Below, piece after piece: positions 1 to 8,136 of a DNA stretch of 36,174 nt. The DNA is from CAWEEP01 sp963808125 (GTDB lineage Bacteria > Chloroflexota > Dormibacteria > Aeolococcales > Aeolococcaceae). Within the stretch, counting starts at the first letter, position 1, and each line of letters starts with the position of its first letter. The notes under the pieces are model-generated. The model was not told where the DNA came from. It searched no databases and was given only the letters and a program-made list of their open reading frames with translations. Location: assembly GCA_963808125.1 (NCBI GenBank), contig CAWEEP010000076.1, positions 1 to 36,174 on the forward strand, in the 5' to 3' direction. The position numbers and the translations under genes are program-made.

Positions 1-32
1 GGCGCCGCGGGGCTGAGGCGCGGCTGGTCGCG

Positions 33-2219
33 ATGCTCGGCGGGCACGTGGTCCGCCGGCGCCCGCCGGCGATGGTTTCGGACGCGCCCCGCCTGGGCTG
101 CCTGACCGTGCTTGCCAAGCGCGTCGGTGGAGTGGGCGGCATCCTGCTCGTGTTCGGCAGCCTCGTCAACGTCGCGACCACCATGGGCTGGGACCTGGTC
201 ACGGAGATCGGCCAGAAGGTCGAGTGCCACCTCGTCCAGATGCTCGAGAACCAGCTCCAGGCGGGAGTGGTGGACGAGGCCGGCGGGGAGCTGGGAGGGG
301 ACGGGAACGCCGCCATTGGCGAGGAGCCGCACACCCCGGCGACGACCTCGCGGGAGGCGAGCTCCTCCAAAGAGTCCCAGAGCTGCGGCAGCATAGCAGT
401 GAGTGGCAGGTCCTCTCTCAGTGGTGCCAGGTGGTCACCCGAAGCGAGGCGTGCACCCCGACCGGTCTGGCGAGCGCGATCTGCGAGAAAGCAGCGCTCT
501 GCACCGCCGCCGTTGACGCGGTCAAGAACACGAGCGACGCCGTGAAGGCGGCCGCGCTGGCCCCCTTCCAGCGGGCCTGGGCAGCGATCCGCGGGCGACC
601 GGTGCCGTTCTCTCCGGACTTGGTCACGGAGGGGGCGGATGAAGCCGACGCCACAGCCGATCTGAACGCTGACGTGCCGTATGGCACCGAGCCTGCCCTG
701 AGCGACCCCATCGAGGACGAGGTGCTGGATACCGCGGCCGAGGAGGGCGGCGGGGACGCGGCCCAGGCGGCCGGGGACACGACCCACGGTTTCGAGGAGG
801 GCCTCTCCACCGCCGACAAGACCTTCGGCGCGGCCACGGACACGGACGTCGAGGGATTGAATGGCGACGATGGACCGGGGGCGGCCGCCGGGGACGTGGA
901 CAAGGCCGCAGCCGACGCTGTCGAGGCAGGCGCGGAGACCGCCGGGAGCATCGGGCTCAAGGTGGTCGCGGACGTCGGGCTCAAGGTGCTGGGCTGGGCT
1001 GGTCTGGCCTGGTCGACCTTCGGCTTCATCGGCGAGTTGACCGCCAACTACACGACGAGCGACCAGATCCAGCAGACCGGCTGGCACTACTACGGCCTGC
1101 TCGACATCGTCCCTCCCAGCAACGAGCGGCTCATCAGCCAGGACCAGCTAACCAGGACCCGAGCCTGCAGTCCGAGTTCGGCACCAACCTCATCACCTGC
1201 CAGAACCTGATCGACCTCCAGGCTCAGGTCCTCGGCGACCCGACGTCGGTCGCCAACCAGGAGATCGTGGGGAGCTTCCTCGACCCCAGCGCCTCCCCGA
1301 TCGAGGTGGGGGCAGCCGTGCCGGAGACGTCCAGCACGCACGCCTGGGGACACGTCGACCAGGACAAGCAGATCCACGACCCGGTGACCGGGATCATCCC
1401 GGTCGGCAGCAAGACCTTCGACGCCAACATCGGCCAGCTGTACGCGGGCTGGCGCCCAACCCAGAGACGGGGCGGCCGGACGGGGACTGCGGTCTGGGCC
1501 TGCCGGGCGCTACGCAGCCGCAGACACCGGACTGGGCCCAGGTCATCCAGGGAGCGCTCACCCAGGACTAGCAGCTCGCCGGCGTCATCTCGGCTGAGCA
1601 GGCGGGGTCCCCGACCCAGCCCGACCCCTGGAGCGTGCCGGACGGCGCGGCGTTCACCAACTGGACCGTCAACGACATCCTCACCTTCGGGCTCGGAGCC
1701 GACCCGCTCGTCCACTACTACGACGGCGACTACCTGCTCGGTAAGGACGAGTCGCTCGCCTCGGGCCGGTGCATCTCGGCCATGGCCCTCACCCCCTACG
1801 AGGGCATGGTCCCGGACGCATACACGGAGTTGCTCTCCCAGGTGAAGCAGGGCAACTTCACCGCCTTCGACCTCCTCGACCAGGCGGCGACCCAGCTCAG
1901 CTCCGACGACAACCCCACCACCGGTGACTGCCTCTACACGCCGCTCGGCCCGTCCATCGGCGGCTGCATCACCGGCGGGACGGACGTTGTCAACCAGGCC
2001 GCTCAGGCGGGGGTGAGCCCGTACCAGTCGTGCGCACCCACACCGCTCTGGCGGACGAGCCTCCCCGTGTACTCGCCCGGCTACCCGCATCTCACCCTCT
2101 CGCAGGCGCTGCAGGGGGTGCTCGGCGCGTGCGGCTGCTCACCGCCGCCGGCGGCGTCAGCGACTCCAACCGACGCCATCGACCTGAACCAGGCGGCCCA
2201 AGCCCAGGGGTATGCCTCG
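33..2219 (+). pseudogene. N-terminal and middle part of large exported conjugation protein (frame-broken)
   Basis: This is the first two thirds of one large protein whose CHAP-bearing end follows at 2220-3844. The coding frame moves at least three times: near 350-400, near 1155 and near 1455. It also crosses one in-frame amber codon at 1569-1571. Conceptually joined, it has a hydrophobic segment near the start (VGGILLVFGSLVNVATT), an acidic Ala/Gly-rich stretch, a second hydrophobic segment (VLGWAGLAWSTFGFIGEL), then a Cys-containing globular region that reads cleanly at 1635-2200. The reading frame is supported by GC-rich third positions and by continuity of sensible protein across each break. 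It lies upstream of pilin, channel and ATPase genes, so a role in cell-wall remodelling during conjugation is inferred. No family is recognised for this part. The true start may lie before the window. Confidence 0.6.
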
Positions 2220-3844
2220 AGTGGGACTCGCAGGAGACGTCGGAGACGGCGACCGACGAGCTGGACGATCAGACGGCGGCGATGGCGTTGGCCATCTGCG
2301 ACGTCTACGGGGAGGGTGACCCGCTCCTCGTCACGGCGCAGTCGCCAAGCCCAACCCAGGAGGTGGGACCGGGCGCGGGCGGCAACATCGGCTGCTACCA
2401 GCAGCTCCCTGGCGAGATGGGCGCAAGCCTGGCCCAGGCGCCCGGAGGGCAGGGTCAGACGGTGGATGTGAGCGACCCCTCGGTCCAGGCTGAGGCTGCG
2501 GTCATCGAGCTCACCGACGACTTGGAGGCAAGCGGTGGCGACGTCCAGGCGGCCTTCGCCATGTACATCCGAGACAACCATCTCGCCCCGTACAACGGCG
2601 CCTGGCACGGCGATGGGGAGTACGTCCCTGGACAGGCCGCGACCCTCGCCGAGACACAGGAGGGGGTCGGCGATTGGTCCGAGGAGACCGGCGTCGGGGA
2701 TGGGCAGCACCTCCCCACCGTCCCCTCAGCGGACCTCCTCACCGAGGCATACAGCGAGTACGCGATGTACTTGGAGCCGGGCAACCAACTGGGAACCCAG
2801 GCCGCGCCCCAGGGGCTCGACGCGGTGAGCACCGCAGGCGCCCTCGTCTACCCGCCCGAGGACCAGCTGAGCGCGTTCGCCACCGCCGAGCAGCGCACCG
2901 GCGTGCCGCAGGCGCTGCTCATCGCGCTCGCCGCCGCGCAGAGCGGCATGACCTTCAACCAGGATCTGGTGAGCCAGACCCAGAACCCCGACGGATCACC
3001 CACGGCCTTCGGGGAGTTCCAGATGGAACCTGCGGCCTTCACCGCCGCTGGCGAGGAGCTCGGCTTACCGCCGCCCGCCCTCGCGGCTGTGGCCGACACC
3101 CAGACGGGCACGGCGTGGGGCGAGCCCCAGGGGGAGCTGGACGTCTCCGACGAGGCGCTCGCCGCAGCCCAGGTCCTGGCGGATCAGGGCGTCACCCCCA
3201 GCTCGGGCACCGCAGCGCTGGAGGCAGCGGTGACGGCATTCCAGACCCCCGCAGCGGCGTCGACGGTGAGCCCTTCCGCAACTCCCACCGCGAGCACTGA
3301 CGCCCAGACCGTGGTCGTCGAGTACCTGCCCGCGTATCAGGCCTGGGTCACCGCCGGCGAACCGGCCATGGGGGGCTCGCCACCCGCGTGTGCGAGCAGC
3401 AAGTGCGACGTGGGGCTCTACCCAACCCCCGGGGTGTTCCCCTGGGTCCCCGCTGGGGGCTTCCCGCGCAGCTACCCGCTCGGGCAGTGCACGTATTGGG
3501 CATCCGCTAACTTCGATCCCTTCCCCGCGGGCGTCGGTGGGGGGACCGTCCAGAACCTCACCAATGGCGGCGACTGGTACGCGACCGCCCGGAGCCTCGG
3601 CCTGCCCACCCTGCCGCCATCGGTGCTCCCACCGTACGGATCTGCCGTCTCCTACCTGGGCTTCCCGGGGGACCAGGGCGACGGTCACGTCGCCGTGGTG
3701 ATCAGCGACGACCCTGACGGGCGCGGTTACTGGGTGAGCGAGATGAACGTGGATGGCCTCGGCATGGTGGATGTCGCCCACTACCCCTTCCCGAATCCAG
3801 ACTTGCAGGGGAGCATCCTGGCCCCCCAGGCGGGTGGCGGATGA
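2220..3844 (+). CDS. Peptidoglycan hydrolase-like protein: two degenerate lysozyme-like regions plus CHAP domain
   Basis: This is the C-terminal part of the gene that begins near 33, read in one open frame to the stop at 3842-3844. It contains two regions shaped like SLT/lysozyme domains. The first follows QTAAMALAICDVYG, and the second follows FATAEQRTGVPQALLIALAAAQSG with a later GEFQMEP segment. In both, the position where the family has the catalytic Glu (the ES motif) is Gln (CAG at 2339-2341 and 2939-2941). The C-terminal CHAP domain looks intact: the Cys of LGQCTYWAS is at 3488-3490 and the His of GHVAVV at 3685-3687, with WVSEMN after it. CHAP domains are amidases or endopeptidases that cut peptidoglycan. 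VirB1-like or CHAP hydrolases commonly open the wall for conjugation machinery in Gram-positive-type cells. Its position just before the pilin and channel genes fits that role. Confidence 0.7.
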
Positions 3845-3915
3845 GCCTTCACGGGTCCGTTCTTCGCTCCACACGGAGCGTTCGGCGCCGCAAGCGCGCC
3901 AAGCGCAGTGGGCGA

Positions 3916-3985
3916 ATCCCCTTACGGGACAACGAGTTTTCGGGCAGCTCCCGAATTGAGGGCTCCCCGGGCCCTTTAAGGGGAT
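3916..3985. repeat. 70-bp palindromic element able to fold as a three-way junction
   Basis: A 9-bp perfect outer stem pairs ATCCCCTTA (3916-3924) with TAAGGGGAT (3977-3985). Inside are two hairpins: TTCGGG/CCCGAA (3939-3944 and 3950-3955, loop CAGCT) and AGGGC/GCCCT (3959-3963 and 3971-3975). It lies in the gap between the CHAP gene and the pilin gene. It could be a structured RNA, a transcription attenuator or terminator without a U-run, or one copy of a dispersed palindromic repeat. No coding frame in this gap is convincing. Confidence 0.5.
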
Positions 3986-4111
3986 AGCGCGTCGCCGAGC
4001 GGGGCGGCCCATCACCTTTCTGCACCAGCGCCCTTGCCCTGACCGTAGACGGCCCAGGCTCCCGCTGGCGGCGCGCCCTCACCCCACCCCAGACAAAAAG
4101 GAGCTCCTGCC

Positions 4112-4377
4112 GTGCGGGGGCCCCCACGTCCCCGCCCGCTGGCGCGAGCGACCTCACAAGCCTCCTCCAGAGCGTCCAGCTCTGGATCTGGGGCTTTGTC
4201 GGCTTGGCGGCGATCGTGATGCTGTCCGTCGTCGCCCTGATGTTCATCCTCTCCGGGGGCCACCCCGGGACGGTGATGAAGGCAAAGAACGGGCTGCGCC
4301 ATGTCGTCTATGGCCTCGCCCTCCTCGTGCTGGCGCCACTCTTGGTCAACCTCGTCATCAGCGTGGCGGGCGGATGA
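4112..4377 (+). CDS. VirB2/TrbC-like pilin, two membrane helices (start region frame-shifted)
   Basis: This small hydrophobic protein of about 85 residues fits the pilin subunit of a conjugative type IV secretion system. From 4141 the frame reads GASDLTSLLQSVQLWIWG, a first membrane helix (FVGLAAIVMLSVVALMFILSGG), a short basic loop (MKAKNGLRHVV) and a second helix (YGLALLVLAPLLVNLVISV), ending at TGA 4375-4377. Two helices joined by a basic loop is the VirB2/TrbC pattern. A strong ribosome site AAGGAG (4098-4103) precedes GTG at 4112. That GTG is one frame out from 4141, so a single-base indel probably lies between them. The stop overlaps the ATG of the next gene (ATGA at 4374), which implies translational coupling. 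Confidence 0.6.
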
Positions 4378-5462
4378 AGCGGCTTCGCCCAGTCGGGTTG
4401 CTGCTCGGCTCCGCCCTCGCAGTGGTCTTCCTTCTCGGGAGCGGCGAGGTGGTCTTCGCCGCTCCCCCCACTCCGGCACCGGCGCCGGCGCCGTCAGCGG
4501 CCCCGACGCCCACCGATGCGCCCACTGCCACTCCAGGAGCGAACAGCGACGACGCCTCGACGCTGGGTACCACCACCGACGACCACGTCCACGGCATCAT
4601 CGACGGCTGGTTCGGCGGCATTGTCAGCGACGGGGTCCAGTGGACCACCGGCCAGATGTCCGAGTGGGCCCTCCAGTCTCCGAACGTCACCCAGCTTGGC
4701 GTGATCCGGAGCAACTGGACCACTCTCGCGTACCTGGCGGGGAGCCTCTTCGGCTTCGTCCTGTCACTGGTCGCGGTGGTCGTGATGACCAAGGACACCG
4801 TGCAGACCCGCTACGGACTGAAGGAGATGCTGCCCTCGACGCTGCGCGCCTTCGTAGGAGCGCTCTGGAGCTTGGCGATCGTCGCCGCCGGGATCGCGGC
4901 GAGCAACGGCCTCGCCAGTGCGCTCCTCTCCGGGTCCAATGTGATGACCCAGTCCTCCCAGAGCCTGAGCGCAGCGGTGGCTGTCGTCGTCAAGGACGGC
5001 AACATCTTCGTGATCCTCATCGGGCTCGTCCTGGTCGCGGTCGCCCTGGTGGCGGTGATCGAGGGCTTCCTTCGGATCGTGGCCGTCTGTGTGGTGGCGG
5101 TGGCCGGGCCGATCGCGGTGCTCTGCCATGCGCTGACCTGGACGGATCTGATCGCCCGACTGTGGTGGCGGGTGCTCACCGCCTGCCTGGCGATCCCCGT
5201 GGTGCAGGCTCTCCTCTTCCTCCTCGGCGCCACGTTCCTCGCGAGTAGCGGAGACCAGCAGGCCCTCTTCCACGAAGGGGCGGGCAACGCGGCATTGACG
5301 CTGCTTCTCGCCCTGGTGGTGTTCCTGCTGATTGCGGCGGTGCCGCTCATCGCCTACCGCATGGTGTTCGAGGGAGCGGTGGGCCGCTACCGGCCTGTAG
5401 CCGCCGAGGAGTGGGTGGGCGACAAGAGCCGCCAGCTGGTCCAGCGGGGCGGGAGCCAGTAA
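4374..5462 (+). CDS. VirB6/TrbL-like conjugation channel membrane protein
   Basis: The protein has 362 residues. It starts with a signal-peptide-like segment (MKRLRPVGLLLGSALAVVFLLG), followed by a Pro/Ala-rich spacer (about 30-55) and a soluble stretch. At least five membrane helices follow, for example LAYLAGSLFGFVLSLVAVVVM, IFVILIGLVLVAVALVAVIEGFL, and two near the C-terminus, ending in a short charged tail. Polytopic proteins of this size placed between a VirB2-like pilin and a VirB4 ATPase are typically the VirB6/TrbL inner-membrane channel. The match is by topology and context, not by residue motifs. The start codon overlaps the pilin stop, and the stop TAA at 5460-5462 overlaps the next ATG. 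The reading frame is intact. Confidence 0.65.
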   Translation: MKRLRPVGLLLGSALAVVFLLGSGEVVFAAPPTPAPAPAPSAAPTPTDAPTATPGANSDDASTLGTTTDDHVHGIIDGWFGGIVSDGVQWTTGQMSEWALQSPNVTQLGVIRSNWTTLAYLAGSLFGFVLSLVAVVVMTKDTVQTRYGLKEMLPSTLRAFVGALWSLAIVAAGIAASNGLASALLSGSNVMTQSSQSLSAAVAVVVKDGNIFVILIGLVLVAVALVAVIEGFLRIVAVCVVAVAGPIAVLCHALTWTDLIARLWWRVLTACLAIPVVQALLFLLGATFLASSGDQQALFHEGAGNAALTLLLALVVFLLIAAVPLIAYRMVFEGAVGRYRPVAAEEWVGDKSRQLVQRGGSQ

Positions 5463-6367
5463 TGGGGACAGCACGGCACGTTGCCGACGTCGACCGCGAG
5501 GACCGCATCGTCTTCGGCCTGACCACGCCCCAGACCCTGAAGCTGGGAGGCGTCGCTACGGTGCTGTTCCTGGTCGGACTGATGGTCTGGCGGCTCACCC
5601 ACCAGAGCGCTCTCGCCATTGGGATCACCCTGGTGGTGTCGTCCATCGTCCTCGGCGTCTCGTGGGGAGCCGTCATCGCCACCAAGGACGGCGTGCCGGT
5701 CGACCGCTTCGTGCTCCGAGGCCTTCGCCAGCGCTTTGGCCCATCGGTGATGGTGCCCGCTGCCGAGGACGAGATGGGCAGACGAGTGGCGGGTGATGGG
5801 CCTGCCGCGCTGCTTCTGCCGAAGACGCGGGTCCTCGCCGACGGCTTGATCGACTTGGGTGAGCGGGGGTCGGCCGTGATCTGCCGGGCGAACTCGCTCA
5901 CCTTCAGTCTGCGCAGCGAGACCGAGCAGGAGGGGCTGATCAGCGCCTTCGGCGCGTACCTCAACTCCCTGGCCGCACCGATCCAGATCGTCGTGCGCAG
6001 CGAGCCGGCCGATGTCGAGAGCTGGGCTTCCGAGGTCGAGGAGGGCGCCGAGCGGCTCCCCGTTCCGGCGCTCCGGCAGGCGGCTCTGTCGCACGCTGCC
6101 TATCTGCGCGTGCTGGGCGAGGGGAAGGTTCGGCGCCAGGCGCTGCTCGTGGTTCGAGAGGAGGAGCGGGCGGCCAGCGCCGACCTGGTGCGGCAGCGTG
6201 CCGGGGCCGCAGAGGACGCCCTCTCGGCCGCCGGTATCGGGGTCACTGTGTTGGAGCACGCACAGGTGGTGGACGTGCTGGCCATGGCCATGAACCCCGG
6301 TGAGGTGCGTCGCGTGAGCCGGGGTCGGGCTCGGCTCGATGAGCCGATCCGGCGGGCACAGCCGTGA
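5462..6367 (+). CDS. PrgI-family / SCO6880-like conjugation membrane protein
   Basis: The protein has 301 residues. The start ATG at 5462 overlaps the preceding stop, which decides the start. Near the N-terminus a short cytoplasmic segment (DREDRIVFGLTTPQTLKL) leads into two closely spaced membrane helices (about 30-47 and 53-72). A long soluble region follows and carries the second half of the protein (QEGLISAFGAYLNSLAAPIQIVVRSEPADV). This layout is that of the PrgI/SCO6880 family, which precedes VirB4-type ATPases in actinobacterial conjugative elements and corresponds to VirB3. It probably anchors the VirB4 ATPase at the membrane. The end overlaps the GTG start of that gene (GTGA at 6364). 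Family assignment rests on topology, the FGLTTPQ-type motif and context. Confidence 0.65.
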   Translation: MGTARHVADVDREDRIVFGLTTPQTLKLGGVATVLFLVGLMVWRLTHQSALAIGITLVVSSIVLGVSWGAVIATKDGVPVDRFVLRGLRQRFGPSVMVPAAEDEMGRRVAGDGPAALLLPKTRVLADGLIDLGERGSAVICRANSLTFSLRSETEQEGLISAFGAYLNSLAAPIQIVVRSEPADVESWASEVEEGAERLPVPALRQAALSHAAYLRVLGEGKVRRQALLVVREEERAASADLVRQRAGAAEDALSAAGIGVTVLEHAQVVDVLAMAMNPGEVRRVSRGRARLDEPIRRAQP

Positions 6368-8136
6368 CCCATCCGCGGCGTCCGGCGCTGCACCCGGCGC
6401 TGGCTCCCCCCTCCCTGGTGGTGCGTCCGCGTGAGGCCCAGGTGGGTGACCAGTGGGTGCGTACGTTCTACGCGAGCGATTACCCACAGGAGCTGCCCTT
6501 CGGCTGGATCGAGCGGCTGATGACCCACCGCGGCCGGGTGGACGTGAGCCTCCACATCACGCCCACGGCCCCCGACCAGGTGGCGGCCCACCTCCAGCGC
6601 CAGCGCGGACGGATGGAGTCGTCACTGCGGTTCGACGCGAAGCACGGGAGGATCTCGGATCCTGGTTTGCAGGTCGCCTCCCACGATGCCGAGACGCTGG
6701 CCCTCGAGCTGGCCAGGGGCAACAGCCGGGTCTTCAAGCTCGGGCTCTACGTCACGGTGCGCGCCGACAGCGAAGAGGAGCTGGATGCGGAGTGTCGCCA
6801 GGTCCGTGACGCGGCCCGGGCGATGCTGTTCCAGCTCCAGCCGGCCACGTACCGGACGCGGGAGGGGTGGCTCACCACGCTCCCGCTCGGGCTGGACGAG
6901 GTGGGCACGCGACGCACCTTCACGACCGAGGCGCTGGCAGCGTCCTTCCCGTTCGCCTCGGCGGAGCTGCCGACCTTCGACGGGGTGCTCTACGGGCGCG
7001 CCCGGCGAACCGAGGGGCTGGTCCGATGGGATCGCTTCCGCCAGCTCAACTACAACCTGGTGATCCTGGGGGCCTCGGGGGGCGGCAAGTCGTACCTGGC
7101 CAAGCTCGAGACTCTGGAGTGGCTGCTCCAGGGGGTGACGGCGTCGGTCATCGACCGTGAGTTGGAGTGGACCCGCCTGGCCCAGGCCGTCGGGGGCATT
7201 CGCATCCCGCTGGGCCAGAGCGGGGTGAGGGTCAACCCGTTTGACATCGGCCCGGAGATCCCCGGCGACGAGCAGGGCCCGCTCGTCCGGAGGGCCCTCT
7301 TCATCCACACCCTGGTCTCTGTGCTCCTGCGGCGCGAGCTCACCTCGAGCGTCACCGCGGCCCTCGACCGGGCGGTGCTCCGGGCATACGAGCGGGCCGG
7401 CATCACCGGCGATCCGGCGACCCACCGCCGGCAGCCGCCGCTCCTCTCCGACCTGGTGGCGGCGCTGCGGGACCTGGAGACCACCTCGGCACTTGAGATC
7501 GCCGACGATCTCTACCCCTTCACCGAAGGGATGTTCCGGGGCCTCTTTGATGGCCCGTCGTCGGTGCCGACGCGGTCGGCGCCGCTTGTCGTCTGGGACA
7601 TGCTCCAAGTTCCCGAGCAGCTGCGGTCGGTCGCCGATCTCCTGGTGATGGACCGGGTGTCCGAGCGATTCGACATCGTCCAGGGGGAGGCCCTGGAGCA
7701 GCGTCATCTCCTGGTCATCGAGGAGCTGTGGGAGTTGATGCGCGACCGTCAGGGCGCGGTCTTCGTTGACACCTTCTGCCGCAAGGCACGAAAGCGCCAC
7801 GTCGGGCTGACTGCGGTCACCCAGCAGGCCTCAGATCTTCTCGGGTCAGAGCGCGGCCGCGCGGTCGTCGACAACGCCGACACCCAGATCGTGCTCCGGC
7901 AGTCGCGGCAGGCGATCGAGGAGGTGGCCAAGCACTTTGGGCTGAGCGACGGGGAGCGCCGGTGGCTCGTGGGTTGCAGGAGAGGGGAGGGGATCCTGAT
8001 CGCCGGCCAGGACCGGGTCGCCTTCCGTTCTGTGGCCGCCCCCGACGTCGAGAAGCTGATCACCACCGACCCCGACGAGGTCGCCGACCTCGCTCGGACC
8101 GAGACCGAGCAGCTGGTGGTGGGGGAGGCGAGCTGA
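6364..8136 (+). CDS. virB4: VirB4-type conjugation ATPase
   Basis: The protein has 590 residues in one intact frame. It has the CagE/TrbE/VirB4 layout: an N-terminal region (about 1-200) that binds the channel, then a RecA-like ATPase domain. Walker A is GASGGGKS near residues 236-243 and Walker B is HLLVIEELWELM near 446-457. A later segment FCRKARKRHVGLTAVTQQASDLL is typical of the family, and the C-terminal end includes DNADTQIVLRQS. VirB4 powers pilus and channel assembly and substrate transfer at the inner membrane. GTG at 6364 is used because it overlaps the previous stop, and the stop at 8134-8136 overlaps the ATG of the coupling-protein gene. The overlaps tie 4112-11557 into one operon. 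Confidence 0.88.
   Translation: MTHPRRPALHPALAPPSLVVRPREAQVGDQWVRTFYASDYPQELPFGWIERLMTHRGRVDVSLHITPTAPDQVAAHLQRQRGRMESSLRFDAKHGRISDPGLQVASHDAETLALELARGNSRVFKLGLYVTVRADSEEELDAECRQVRDAARAMLFQLQPATYRTREGWLTTLPLGLDEVGTRRTFTTEALAASFPFASAELPTFDGVLYGRARRTEGLVRWDRFRQLNYNLVILGASGGGKSYLAKLETLEWLLQGVTASVIDRELEWTRLAQAVGGIRIPLGQSGVRVNPFDIGPEIPGDEQGPLVRRALFIHTLVSVLLRRELTSSVTAALDRAVLRAYERAGITGDPATHRRQPPLLSDLVAALRDLETTSALEIADDLYPFTEGMFRGLFDGPSSVPTRSAPLVVWDMLQVPEQLRSVADLLVMDRVSERFDIVQGEALEQRHLLVIEELWELMRDRQGAVFVDTFCRKARKRHVGLTAVTQQASDLLGSERGRAVVDNADTQIVLRQSRQAIEEVAKHFGLSDGERRWLVGCRRGEGILIAGQDRVAFRSVAAPDVEKLITTDPDEVADLARTETEQLVVGEAS

Noticed and set aside
5387..6487. 366-residue open frame on the minus strand
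   Set aside because: It is a shadow of the PrgI-family gene, which has clear membrane helices and overlaps both neighbours.
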